NCBI GenBank assembly: GCA_026707745.1
Contig: JAPOWG010000085.1
Coordinates: 1-64,000 of the forward strand
Origin: Chloroflexota bacterium
GTDB taxonomy: Bacteria > Chloroflexota > Anaerolineae > Aggregatilineales > Phototrophicaceae
DNA length: 64,000 nt
Reading direction: 5' to 3'
The notes beneath the pieces were generated by a model that saw only the letters and a list, made by a program, of their open reading frames with translations, made no database searches and had not been told where the DNA came from. A program made the translations under genes and the position numbers. Positions 54,378 to 63,132 of this stretch are shown piece after piece (position 1 is the first letter of the stretch; the number at the start of each line of letters is the position of its first letter).

Positions 54378-55852
54378 TTGGATTGCGCTTAAGGCTGCTA
54401 ACATCCTACCTTGTTCTTTTGATGGTAGCCCTGGGCGTAATTGCCGTAGCGCTTTTGCTACTGATAGGAAACCGACCGGCTCCCCCGCAACCGACATATG
54501 AACGATTGGCGGCCTTGACACAAGGTCTCAACCTGCTGGACTTTATCGCCGATTTGCCCAGAGACCCCGATCTCGATTTCATTCAAGAACAAATTCCCGA
54601 ATTGCTGGATGCCTTCGCAGAGTCGCGCAATGTGCGTACGATGCAAATCTGGCTTACTCAAGACGGTCCGATGGTGCTCTACGACAGCGCCGACAGATTT
54701 GAGCCCGGTCAAGCCATCCATTTGCGTGTCGACAGCTACAAGAGCGATCCGCTGGCGAAAGTCTTGCGAAGGGGCGGGGAGCAGTTTTTCGGCGCATTTG
54801 CCGATCCCGGTGGCAGCGAATGGCTGTATGGCGGGGTCATGTTTCAACAGCAGCGCCGATTGCTCGGTCGCCAAGCGGGCGACAATCTTTGGATTTTGGC
54901 GGAGCCCCGGCCAACCGTGCGCCTGCACGAGACATTGGCGGTCTTCAGCAATTCCCTAGCGCCGCCCCTCATACAGGCCGGGCTTGCTGGCATTGTCTTT
55001 TCGATTATCCTGGCGGCGTTGATAAGCCGTACAATCGCCAAGCCGCTGCAGCGGCTTGCCGTAGCCGCGACCGATGTCGCTCGCGGTGATTATGCGGTTC
55101 ATGTGCCGGCCAGCGGTCCGCCCGAGTTGCGATCGTTGGCGGATTCATTCAATCGGATGACGGCGGAAGTCTTGGCGGCGAACAACGCCCAGCGAGACTT
55201 TCTCGGTAATGTATCACATGACTTGAAGACCCCCTTGACTTCGATTCAGGGCTATTCCCAGGCGATCATTGACGGCGCCGCGGAAGATCCGAAAGAAGCG
55301 GCCCAGATCATATTCGAAGAAGCAAGCCGCCTAAACCGCATGGTGGTGGAATTGACCGACCTGGAGCAGTTGCAAGCGGGTCGCTTGTCCATGAAACTCG
55401 AGACCATTGATATGTCTCTGCTAGCCGACGGCGTGGTGCAGAGCTTGCAGGTGCTGGCGGCAAACCAGGGTATTACGCTAGAGTCGTCTTGCCAGGCTGT
55501 TTCGCCGATCCGAGGAGACGGCGACCGCCTGGCGCAGGTGCTAACCAACCTCGTCGGCAATGCCCTGAAGTTTACCGAGACCGGTGGCGTCGTGCGCGTG
55601 GCGACGAAGGCGCAAGGGCATGGTGTTTCTGTGACGATTCATGATACTGGCATGGGGATCGCCGCCGAGGAGCTGCCGCGCGTATTCGAGCGCTTTTATC
55701 AAGTCGACAAGGCGCGCGGTCCGCGCCGGGGAACTGGCTTGGGCCTGGCGATTGCTCGAGAAATCGTGGAGGCGCACGGCGGCAAGATTACCGTGAGCAG
55801 TCGTGGACGGAATCGGGGCACGGTCTTCAGAATCTGGTTGCCGGGTGTATAA
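54335..55852 (+). CDS. Sensor histidine kinase (HAMP, PhoR/BaeS-like)
   Basis: 505 residues in the longest frame from TTG 54335; the conserved protein probably begins near the TTG at 54383 (LRLRLLTSYLVLLMV). Two membrane helices (about 20-44 and 210-232) bound an extracytoplasmic domain. HAMP about 233-285, HisKA with FLGNVSHDLKTPLTSIQGYS, and HATPase with NLVGNALKF, DTGMGI and GTGLGLAIAREI. The region that would encode the first residues is a dispersed repeat, and there is no ATG or convincing ribosome site, so the start is unclear. It is paired with the response regulator upstream. Confidence 0.9.
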   Translation: MCERGSPKSPPPSGFGLRLRLLTSYLVLLMVALGVIAVALLLLIGNRPAPPQPTYERLAALTQGLNLLDFIADLPRDPDLDFIQEQIPELLDAFAESRNVRTMQIWLTQDGPMVLYDSADRFEPGQAIHLRVDSYKSDPLAKVLRRGGEQFFGAFADPGGSEWLYGGVMFQQQRRLLGRQAGDNLWILAEPRPTVRLHETLAVFSNSLAPPLIQAGLAGIVFSIILAALISRTIAKPLQRLAVAATDVARGDYAVHVPASGPPELRSLADSFNRMTAEVLAANNAQRDFLGNVSHDLKTPLTSIQGYSQAIIDGAAEDPKEAAQIIFEEASRLNRMVVELTDLEQLQAGRLSMKLETIDMSLLADGVVQSLQVLAANQGITLESSCQAVSPIRGDGDRLAQVLTNLVGNALKFTETGGVVRVATKAQGHGVSVTIHDTGMGIAAEELPRVFERFYQVDKARGPRRGTGLGLAIAREIVEAHGGKITVSSRGRNRGTVFRIWLPGV

Positions 55853-55892
55853 GCAGTCAATCAATTCAAGGTTTCTGGCGAACTGAAGCGCC

Positions 55893-56945
55893 TTAGCGCA
55901 ATGGTTCGCTTTCTCCATTCGAATCAAACGCCAGCGCCGGCAATGCCAGCGACACCCAGGTCTTGTCTCCCCGCTGGAAAAAGCGGTCCACCCCCGTGCG
56001 CGCGATCAGTTCGGTGCCGTCTTCCAGCGCCAGTCCCAGTCTTTGATAGTGCCCATAGAACTCGCGCCAAAGCACGGACGCCGCCAGCCCCTCTTCAGCG
56101 AAATTGACATGTAGCGCTTCCGGGCGGATCATCAATTGCACCGGTCCCCTCTTTGGGTGGAAGAGCTTTACTGTGCCAAGCGGGCTGGTGGCGGTCAGCC
56201 CCTGCGCCTCACCCGGCAGGAAGTTCGCCTCGCCGATGAAATGGGCTACTTGACTGTTGATTGGGCGGTTGTAAATGATATGCGGCGTCGCCACCTGCAA
56301 GAGCTTCCCTTCGAAGATCACCGCGATTTCGTCAGACAGGCTCAACGCTTCGTTCTGGTCGTGCGTGACAAAAACAGCGCTGGTTTCCGTTTCCAGAAGT
56401 ATCTCGCGGACATCGCTGCGGACCTGCGCTCGCAAGCCGGTATCGAGGTTGGAAAAAGGCTCGTCCAGCAGCAAAATATCGGGATTGGGCGCCAAAGCCC
56501 GCGCCAGCGCGACGCGCTGTTGCTGACCGCCCGACAGCTCATGCGGCATTCGATCCGCGAACAGCGTCAGGCCAACCAGCGACAGCATGCGCTGTACCTG
56601 CATTCGGGATTCTTTATTGTGACGGGATAATCCAAAAGCAATGTTCTGCGCCACATTCAAATGCGGGAAGAGCGCATAATCCTGAAATACCATACCGACC
56701 CGGCGCTTTTCCGGCGGCGCAAAATGACTCTCGTCGGCGACGATGGCGTCGCCTATTTGAATCAGCCCGCTGCTAGGACGCTCAAAGCCCGCCAGAAGGC
56801 GCAGTGTGGTGGTTTTCCCGCCGCCGCTTGGTCCGAGAATCGTGAGGAATTCACCGGTACGCAATTGGAGTGAGACATCTTCAACGGCCGGCTGATCGCT
56901 GTTGAATAGTTTGGTGAGGTTTTCAGTATAAAGCGAAAGTTCCAC
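55893..56945 (-). CDS. fbpC: Iron(III) ABC transporter ATP-binding protein
   Basis: 350 residues. Walker A GPSGGGKTT, signature LSGGQQQRVALARAL, Walker B DILLLDEPFSNLD, plus a C-terminal TOBE-like segment (GPVQLMIRPEAL). It is of the FbpC/FutC class that powers ferric-iron uptake. GTG start. It is the last gene of the fbpA-fbpB-ywiC-fbpC unit, 84 bp after the YwiC-like gene. Confidence 0.9.
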   Translation of the reverse strand: MELSLYTENLTKLFNSDQPAVEDVSLQLRTGEFLTILGPSGGGKTTTLRLLAGFERPSSGLIQIGDAIVADESHFAPPEKRRVGMVFQDYALFPHLNVAQNIAFGLSRHNKESRMQVQRMLSLVGLTLFADRMPHELSGGQQQRVALARALAPNPDILLLDEPFSNLDTGLRAQVRSDVREILLETETSAVFVTHDQNEALSLSDEIAVIFEGKLLQVATPHIIYNRPINSQVAHFIGEANFLPGEAQGLTATSPLGTVKLFHPKRGPVQLMIRPEALHVNFAEEGLAASVLWREFYGHYQRLGLALEDGTELIARTGVDRFFQRGDKTWVSLALPALAFDSNGESEPLR

Positions 56946-57029
56946 GGCAATTCGGGCGATATGATGGCTTGTCGCGCCCTAGCATAGAGCAAAATCCCTT
57001 GGCATAAAGAGGCAAATAACCCAAGCTAC

Positions 57030-57827
57030 TTAGACGCCGAAGATAAAACCCGCAGCTACCACAAACACATAGACGAGTCCCAATAAAACTTCTTGGACGC
57101 CCAAAACTTTTGCGCCCAAAATTGTCGCTCTTCTCAATTCCATAATTGCTCGCGCGGCAAGGGATGCCAAGGCGAGTAACGCAAGAAAGGGGGCTAGCCG
57201 TAACAAATAGAGAATTACAAGTGTACACAGGAATAGAATATAGCTCGCGATGACTGCCCGAAACTCGTCGCGCCCATATTTGATCTGGCACAGTCTGGCA
57301 CGGACATAAAACACCGCGGATACAGATCGAGCGGCCGCAATGACAGACAGAGCCAGAGAGGCTGGCCAAGTCCAGCCACCAGCCAAAGCCATGCTTGTAG
57401 CGAAGGTCGACATGATTACTGCGCCCAAGACCTCGGGCAGCCAATCGCGGCTGTTACCCCGAAGATCGTAATACCAAACTACGACGATCGCGGCAATGAA
57501 CGCCGGCATCAAAGGTATGAATACTGAAGTATCAACCTGCGCTATAATCCCAAGCAAGACCATGCCTGCAATAGCTATGTAAAGAACAAGGAATACAGCA
57601 GCAAGCCGAGTCCTGTCATATCGTTTACCTCTGTTGACATCAATCAACACGATTCTTAGCGGCTGATGAAGCAGCAAAAAGCAAAAGCTGATCAACACAA
57701 AAGGAATGCCCGGTGTAGATGGCGCGACCAGCATCGCAAGTAAGGCGGGCTCTAGCCAAAGGCTCCAGGCGCCGTGTTCAGCGGGCAAGGCGACGCTACG
57801 GATCGATTTGGCCGAGACGACAGGCAT
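57030..57827 (-). CDS. YwiC-like membrane protein
   Basis: 265 residues with about eight membrane helices. The N-terminal LPAEHGAWSLWLEP and YDLRGNSRDWLPEVLGA match the YwiC-like family. The family has no proven function; its layout is loosely UbiA-like. It starts 1 bp after the fbpB stop, so it is translated with the iron permease and is unlikely to have its own promoter. Confidence 0.8.
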   Translation of the reverse strand: MPVVSAKSIRSVALPAEHGAWSLWLEPALLAMLVAPSTPGIPFVLISFCFLLLHQPLRIVLIDVNRGKRYDRTRLAAVFLVLYIAIAGMVLLGIIAQVDTSVFIPLMPAFIAAIVVVWYYDLRGNSRDWLPEVLGAVIMSTFATSMALAGGWTWPASLALSVIAAARSVSAVFYVRARLCQIKYGRDEFRAVIASYILFLCTLVILYLLRLAPFLALLALASLAARAIMELRRATILGAKVLGVQEVLLGLVYVFVVAAGFIFGV

Positions 57828-57828
57828 G

Positions 57829-59463
57829 CTAGTGCACCGTTTCTTCCCGTCGAAGAATGATTGCCAATGCGAAAGCAGAAACGACGATCAGCGCGAATCC
57901 AGGCAGCGCGATTGACGACAAAAACGCTTCATCATAGGCGCTCCAGATGCGTGTAGCGAAGGTCCGAAATCCGATCGGCCGCAGGATTAAAGTGGTGGGC
58001 AGTTCTTTCATCACGTTCAAAAACACCAGGGCGGAACCGGCCAAAATGCCGCCGCGCGCTAAAGGTACAGTAATTCGCAACAGCGCTTCGCGCGCGGATA
58101 GACCCAGGCTGCGGGCCGCTTCTTCATAGCGTGGATTGATCTGCTCAAATGCGCTCTGCGTCGCGCTTATGCTAAATGGTAGATATCGGATGGCATAACC
58201 AACAATCAGAAGCGGCAGTGTCTGATACAGGCTCAGCAGATTCTGAGAGGCGAAGAATACCAGAGCCAGTGCAATGACGATGCCGGGCAGGACGTTGCCG
58301 GTATACGCCAAGTTCACCAGCCAGCGATTTATTCTCGATTCTTTTCGCATGGCAAGCAGCGCCAGCGGCAGCGCCGCCACAGTTACGACAAGCGCGGCGA
58401 CAGCGCTTACGGCGACGGTATTCTGCAACAGTTCAGTGATTGATACCTGCACAGGATTGCTTATCGTGCGGCCGATCAGCCAGCTCAATAGAACCAGGAG
58501 CGGAACAGCTACACTGACAAAGACAACGCAGAAACAGAACAATAGCGCCGGAAAACGCCATACCCCCAAACTCACCGTTTGGAGTTCGCGCGAGGCGCCG
58601 GTACCGATGCGATAATGACGTCCTCTATACTGTATGTGCGAATGGATCAGCAGCAAAATCAACGTCAATCCGATGAGTACCAGTGCCAGCACCGAGGCTT
58701 TGTCCATACGGAACGACTCCGTTTGGACGAAGATGGCGCGTGTGAAAGCGTTAAAGCGCATGACGGCGACCGCGCCGAAGTCGCTAAGACAATAGAGCGC
58801 CGTCATCAACATACCGGCCGTGAGCGCGGGACGTAGCTGCGGCAACGTCACCCGGCGAAAAACCTGCCAGCGATCGAGACCCAGGCTCTGCCCGGCCTCT
58901 TCCAGGCTGCGATCGCTATGCAACAGCGCTGCCCGCGCGGGCAACAAAATGTAGGGAAAAGTGACCACCGTCAGCGTCAGAGTCGCGCCGAAGAAGCCTT
59001 TGATATTCGGCAATCGCTCGACGCCCAGTGGTTCCAGTAATTCTTGCAGCATACCCTTTGGTCCAAAGGCTTCTGTGAAGGTCACGGCAGTCAGGTAGGA
59101 GGGGATGACCATCGCCAGCAAACCGAGCACCAGCCAGGCGCGTCGCCAGGGCAGATCGCTGCGACTTGTCAACCAGGCGTAGGGTATGCCGATGACGGAC
59201 GCGAAGACCGTCGTGGCCAGCATTAAGGACAGGCTGTTCCCCACAATTCGCAGATTGCGCGCCTTCACCAGATAGTCCAGTCCCTCCTGCCCTGCGCTCA
59301 GCGCGCGAATGATGACAAACGCGATTGGAATCATAACGATCGTGACCACAGCCAGGCTGACAATCTGCGCCAATTGTCGATTGCCAAAATGCCTGCCCGA
59401 AATCGCGCTGTAGCGCGTTCGGTGGAATCGAAACTGGGGAGGAACTATGTGTGAAAGTTGCAT
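57829..59463 (-). CDS. fbpB: Iron(III) ABC transporter permease
   Basis: 544 residues forming two fused permease halves, each with about six membrane helices and an EAA-type loop (EEAGQSLGLDRWQVFRRVTL and EEAARSLGLSAREALLRITV). Double-length permeases of this kind belong to the FbpB/SfuB family. It lies downstream of fbpA and upstream of the YwiC-like gene. Confidence 0.92.
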   Translation of the reverse strand: MQLSHIVPPQFRFHRTRYSAISGRHFGNRQLAQIVSLAVVTIVMIPIAFVIIRALSAGQEGLDYLVKARNLRIVGNSLSLMLATTVFASVIGIPYAWLTSRSDLPWRRAWLVLGLLAMVIPSYLTAVTFTEAFGPKGMLQELLEPLGVERLPNIKGFFGATLTLTVVTFPYILLPARAALLHSDRSLEEAGQSLGLDRWQVFRRVTLPQLRPALTAGMLMTALYCLSDFGAVAVMRFNAFTRAIFVQTESFRMDKASVLALVLIGLTLILLLIHSHIQYRGRHYRIGTGASRELQTVSLGVWRFPALLFCFCVVFVSVAVPLLVLLSWLIGRTISNPVQVSITELLQNTVAVSAVAALVVTVAALPLALLAMRKESRINRWLVNLAYTGNVLPGIVIALALVFFASQNLLSLYQTLPLLIVGYAIRYLPFSISATQSAFEQINPRYEEAARSLGLSAREALLRITVPLARGGILAGSALVFLNVMKELPTTLILRPIGFRTFATRIWSAYDEAFLSSIALPGFALIVVSAFALAIILRREETVH

Positions 59464-59522
59464 ATCCTTCTCCTATTGCGAGGCGGAATCTATCCCCGCC
59501 CCGCAATATCCGTAGATAGTGG

Positions 59523-60545
59523 CTAATCCAGCGCGCCACTGTCCTCGATCATTTCCAGTGTCCCTTGCAAGTCATCCAAATCCGACAGATCAATCGCCGG
59601 CGATTCGATTTCTTCCAGCGATGGCAGATCGACCGACGGCTCGACCGTGGCGACCAGCGGATACTCGTAAGTCTTGGAGGCGAAATACGCTTGAGCGCTA
59701 TCGCTCAACATGTATTCGACGAATTGCAGGGCGAGATCTGGCTGATCGCTGGATTCGAGGATCGCGGCGCCGGCGACGTTTATCAGCGAACCGGGATCAC
59801 CATCAGGGAAAAAATGCAAACTGGCGCTGATATCGGGATCTTCAGCCAGGAAACGGAACAGATAATAGTGATTGACCAATCCAGCCACAATTTCCCCATC
59901 AATTACAGCCTTAACGATTGGCGTGTTCTTGGGGTAAGACTGGACATCATTTGCGATCATTGCTTCCAGCCAATCCTCTGTATCGCAATCGCCCAGCAAG
60001 ACGCGCATGGCAGTCACATTGGACACAAACGAGGCGTTGGTCGGCGCCCAACCCACGATTCCCCGCCACTCGTCGCTAGTGAGATCAAGAATGGAATCGG
60101 GCAGTCCCAGCCCGGCATCATCGAGGCCCTCAGGGCTGTAAACCAGAACGCGGGCGCGACCGCTCAATCCTACCCAGACGGCATCGGGCGAAACGAAGGC
60201 GGAATCCACCACGAGATTCAGCACATCTTCTGGCAATTCGCTAAGCATTCCCGCTGCCGCCAGAGCTCCCAGCGCGCCGCCATCTTGGGCAACGAAGACA
60301 TCCGCCGGGCTATTCTCGCCCTCGGTGAGAATCTGATTCGCCACTGCGCTTGTGCCACCGTACAGGACTTCTACTTCAATGCCGGTGTCCTCGACAAACT
60401 GATCCAACAGGGGACCGATCAAGCTTTCGTTTCGGCCCGAGTAAACGGTGAGAACATCCTCGTCATTTGCCGCTGTCGGTGCGATCAAGCCGCCGCTCAC
60501 GAGGCAAATCAAGGACACGAGAAGCGAAAAGCGTTTGACTGACAT
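59523..60545 (-). CDS. fbpA: Iron(III) ABC transporter substrate-binding protein
   Basis: 340 residues from ATG 60545, with AAGGAG 8 nt upstream. Signal peptide about 1-25 (VKRFSLLVSLICLVSGGL). Mature N-terminus LTVYSGRNESLIGPLLDQF is typical of FbpA/FutA, and the HYYLFRF segment supplies the paired tyrosines that bind ferric iron in this family. The gene is the first of the iron-uptake operon; no Fur box was recognised, but see the palindrome upstream. Confidence 0.9.
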   Translation of the reverse strand: MSVKRFSLLVSLICLVSGGLIAPTAANDEDVLTVYSGRNESLIGPLLDQFVEDTGIEVEVLYGGTSAVANQILTEGENSPADVFVAQDGGALGALAAAGMLSELPEDVLNLVVDSAFVSPDAVWVGLSGRARVLVYSPEGLDDAGLGLPDSILDLTSDEWRGIVGWAPTNASFVSNVTAMRVLLGDCDTEDWLEAMIANDVQSYPKNTPIVKAVIDGEIVAGLVNHYYLFRFLAEDPDISASLHFFPDGDPGSLINVAGAAILESSDQPDLALQFVEYMLSDSAQAYFASKTYEYPLVATVEPSVDLPSLEEIESPAIDLSDLDDLQGTLEMIEDSGALD

Positions 60546-60938
60546 AGTGCATACTCCTTGCATATACGCTAAATCCTCGCTAGGATTTAACTAGATAGAC
60601 GGTGGTCAAATTGGCTATGAGGACAAGCTCTCTAACTTTTCCTGCCAGTTTGACCCCTTCTTTTTACCAGAGTATGCGCGGCTGATTCCACGCTTGTGGT
60701 AAATTTCACTTTTTCGAGCTCAACAACCAAAAGTTGCCTTATCGAGAGACAAGGATTTAATCATCGCTTGATGGGAAGTTGCAGTTGGTTAAACTAGCGC
60801 GCCAGGCGAGAAGTTTTGCTCGTATTCGGCCTGTCTTCAGGCGGGTGAACGCCCCTTGACCTATACTGGACAATAGCGGACTTTGCCAATAGAGTTGAGG
60901 TGTTTCGACCTTGATTCACGCGTTACGGAGCTGAAAAC
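60546..60938. other. Divergent intergenic region between fbpA and the E2-like gene
   Basis: AT-richer than its neighbours. It contains the perfect palindrome at 60570-60589 and a lone half-site AGGATTTA at 60752-60759. No gene is seen. It probably houses the promoters of both flanking units, but no confident -35/-10 pair was found. Confidence 0.5.
60570..60589. promoter_or_regulatory. Perfect 8+8 palindrome upstream of fbpA
   Basis: TAAATCCT-CGCT-AGGATTTA lies 25 nt upstream of the fbpA ATG. One arm recurs at 60752-60759. It is a candidate operator or 5' leader hairpin for the iron-uptake operon; it does not match the Fur consensus. Confidence 0.45.
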
Positions 60939-61412
60939 ATGTCCAACTGGTGGGGGGCTCGCAAGAATGTCTCGTCGCGCCTGATTTGGGAAGTAGAGGC
61001 GATGAAGGCTACCTTTGGCGATACCTTCAAACTGGTGGTGCCGCCATTCGGCGGCTTGCTCTATTGGCAAGGCTCGGTCGAGATCAACATGAGCATCCTG
61101 GATACGCCTTTTCACAGCCTCAAAATCGTCTATCCCAAAGAATATCCCAACCGCCCGGCGGAGGCCTACTGCATCAAACCGCGCATCTATAGCGAAAAAC
61201 ATCAGTACGAAGACGGGCAGCTATGTCTGTTCAACCCCAAAGACGGAGAACAATACGGTTGGAATCCCTCCAAATCGACCGCGGTCACCGTAGGCGGATG
61301 GGCAATCCAATGGCTTTACGCCTATTACACTTGGCGTTCCACCGGGAAATGGCCCGGCATTGAAGAACGCATTAAGGCCAGCACGCCCTTGCCCCGCCGG
61401 CGGAGAAGATAA
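60939..61412 (+). CDS. E2 ubiquitin-conjugating-like protein (UBC fold)
   Basis: 157 residues. The UBC-like pattern is clear: YWQGSVEIN strand, LKIVYPKEYPNRP (the YP..P motif of E2 enzymes, residues 61-74), then a His (H88) and GQLCLF with a candidate catalytic Cys96, followed by Trp/Gly-rich helices (GWNPSKSTAVTVGGWAIQWL). Prokaryotic E2s in E1/JAB operons show this H...GxLCL pattern. The tail is RRRRR. GGAG precedes the ATG. The JAB-like gene begins 2 bp downstream, implying coupled expression. Confidence 0.82.
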   Translation: MSNWWGARKNVSSRLIWEVEAMKATFGDTFKLVVPPFGGLLYWQGSVEINMSILDTPFHSLKIVYPKEYPNRPAEAYCIKPRIYSEKHQYEDGQLCLFNPKDGEQYGWNPSKSTAVTVGGWAIQWLYAYYTWRSTGKWPGIEERIKASTPLPRRRRR

Positions 61413-61414
61413 AG

Positions 61415-62641
61415 ATGCAAAGCAAGGATGAGCCCGATATTCTCAAGCTCATGCAACTGGAAATCGAGTTCTTGCGTAAGCGCTTGCGAGGGATGGCGAT
61501 GATATCTCGCGGGATCGTACCTAACCTGGTCTTGTCAAAGCGAGCGGTAAAGAAGATGCTTTCCGCCGCCAGCCAATACTTGGCTGACGAAACTGGAGAA
61601 GCCATGTTGGGCTTTATCGTGGAAAACGATACGCCCGAAGGGCTGCCTACCATTTATGTGCTGGATACCATTTCGCCCGACGAAACCGCCATACGCCGGT
61701 CGCATACTTTTCAGCAAGGGGATGCCTTGCAAGACGAGATAATCTGGTGGCTGCAAGAGAACTGGCATTTTCATCGCGAACGCTATCGCGGTTCCGAAGT
61801 TCTCCCCGATCGCTTTGATGTGCCCCTGCGCTACCTCGGCGATTGGCACAAGCAGCCAGGTTCCATGATACAGCCCAGTCATGGCGATCTGATGACGGCA
61901 TTGTCTTGGCTCGACGATGATGATCTGGGCATGGATTATCTCTTGGTCCCAATTGTCACAGTCGGTTATGCGCAGATCATTGGTGAATCAGATCTGGCTG
62001 TCAACTACATTACGGTGCCAATGGACAATGGAACCGACATGCGCGTCGACTGGTGGTATATCCATCGTGACGTACGCGTATTCCAGCCAGTGCATCCCCA
62101 GATCGTAGAAGAAGACGTATTGCCGCAAATGATGAAGTATGCCTGGCATGTCGTGCTTCCCGATCGTTTGACAAGCGAGACATTGGCGATGGCGGACGAC
62201 GGCTTGCTGGTCCGCACCTTGTTTTACGAATGCGATGGCGAGGTTCCCCTTGAATTCTGTTTTTTCGCTATCCGCCAAGGCGCGAGGTCATTCCTGCTCT
62301 TCGTCACCCAGCACGACTATCCTCATGCCAGGCCCCGGGCTTATAGCGCGCCTTTCACTAGTGATCTCGATCTGATGGATCCGGTCGCGACCTTTCAGAA
62401 GCTCTGGGCAGTCGCCGAGCCTATCGAAGATCCCCCGGATTGGGAATGGAGCAGCGACAAATACTTGGTCGATTACGTGGTGGCAATCGAAGTCGCGCTG
62501 GGACTTCGCCAACCGGCCAAACTGGATATCCCGGTCTTGCTGGACGAGATTGATCCGGATGCCGACCCTTCCGAGCGCGTGCTGGACGCGCATCGACTTG
62601 AACGGTCGCATGAAGACGAATCGGATGGCGATGACCCTTGA
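61415..62641 (+). CDS. JAB/MPN (JAMM)-like protein with UBC/RWD-like C-terminus
   Basis: 408 residues. After a helical leader (about 8-30), a JAB domain (about 36-190) carries the candidate Glu62 (ETGEAMLGF) and DWHKQPGSMIQPSHGD. The spacing H145-x-[147]...S155-x-x-D158 equals the JAMM H-x-H-x7-S-x-x-D pattern, but residue 147 is Gln (CAG, 61853-61855), not His. The C-terminal half (about 255-360) resembles a UBC/RWD fold: FFAIRQGARSFLLFVTQHDY, PHARPRAYS, then WEWSSDKYLVDYVVAIEVAL. It lacks a recognisable E2 Cys. Role inferred: deconjugation or processing of a ubiquitin-like modifier, or a non-catalytic scaffold if Gln prevents zinc binding. Confidence 0.72.
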   Translation: MQSKDEPDILKLMQLEIEFLRKRLRGMAMISRGIVPNLVLSKRAVKKMLSAASQYLADETGEAMLGFIVENDTPEGLPTIYVLDTISPDETAIRRSHTFQQGDALQDEIIWWLQENWHFHRERYRGSEVLPDRFDVPLRYLGDWHKQPGSMIQPSHGDLMTALSWLDDDDLGMDYLLVPIVTVGYAQIIGESDLAVNYITVPMDNGTDMRVDWWYIHRDVRVFQPVHPQIVEEDVLPQMMKYAWHVVLPDRLTSETLAMADDGLLVRTLFYECDGEVPLEFCFFAIRQGARSFLLFVTQHDYPHARPRAYSAPFTSDLDLMDPVATFQKLWAVAEPIEDPPDWEWSSDKYLVDYVVAIEVALGLRQPAKLDIPVLLDEIDPDADPSERVLDAHRLERSHEDESDGDDP

Positions 62642-63132
62642 CGGGTAAAGAGCTCAGCGACCGACTGGCCTGACTGCCCGTTTGAGATACCGAGGACATG
62701 ACAAGTTTGAGACGATTGAATATGAACGCTACAGGTCAGCCGTCACAAGTATGTTTTATGGTGAAAATTGTAGGGGCTTGTCCGGTAGTGAAAATTGTAC
62801 CTAATGCAAACCAGAATATTACCGAAACGAGACAAGATAGATGGTCAATCCTTGCGCAAGACAACAGAATACAACGATATACGGAATAGTTAGCTCCCCT
62901 TCCTCCAATGCTTTGGGATACTTCCCCCGTGAGGCGGGGGACCGAGGGGGCGCTGGGCCGGGGGATGGGGGTAGAATTTCAACAGACACTATCAGGTCGC
63001 CCGAAAATATCCCAAAACATACAGGTTTTGGGGGGAAATTGTGCCTCCGTCCTGTCCTCAGGGTAGAGGCGCCGGTCTCAAGGTCTCAAGATTCCTAAGT
63101 GGCAATTGGATTAAGGAAAGCGTCACGACAAT
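62642..63132. repeat. 491-bp gap between JAB and E1 genes with repeat pieces
   Basis: Contains two GTGAAAATTGTA pieces around a GTAGGGGCTTGTCCGGTA segment (62761-62800), a C/G-rich hairpin-like run (62921-62967) and TTTCAACAGACACTATCAGG, then TCGCCCGAAAAT (62978-63009), which match repeats elsewhere. Small reading frames here (e.g. 62698-62889) show no ubiquitin-like pattern. No gene is called. Confidence 0.55.

Noticed and set aside
60546..60938. Searched for a Fur box upstream of fbpA
   Set aside because: No GATAATGATAATCATTATC-like sequence; only the unrelated palindrome was found.
62698..62889. 63-residue reading frame between JAB and E1 considered as the ubiquitin-like modifier
   Set aside because: No beta-grasp pattern and no C-terminal Gly or related tail; the region is made of repeat pieces.
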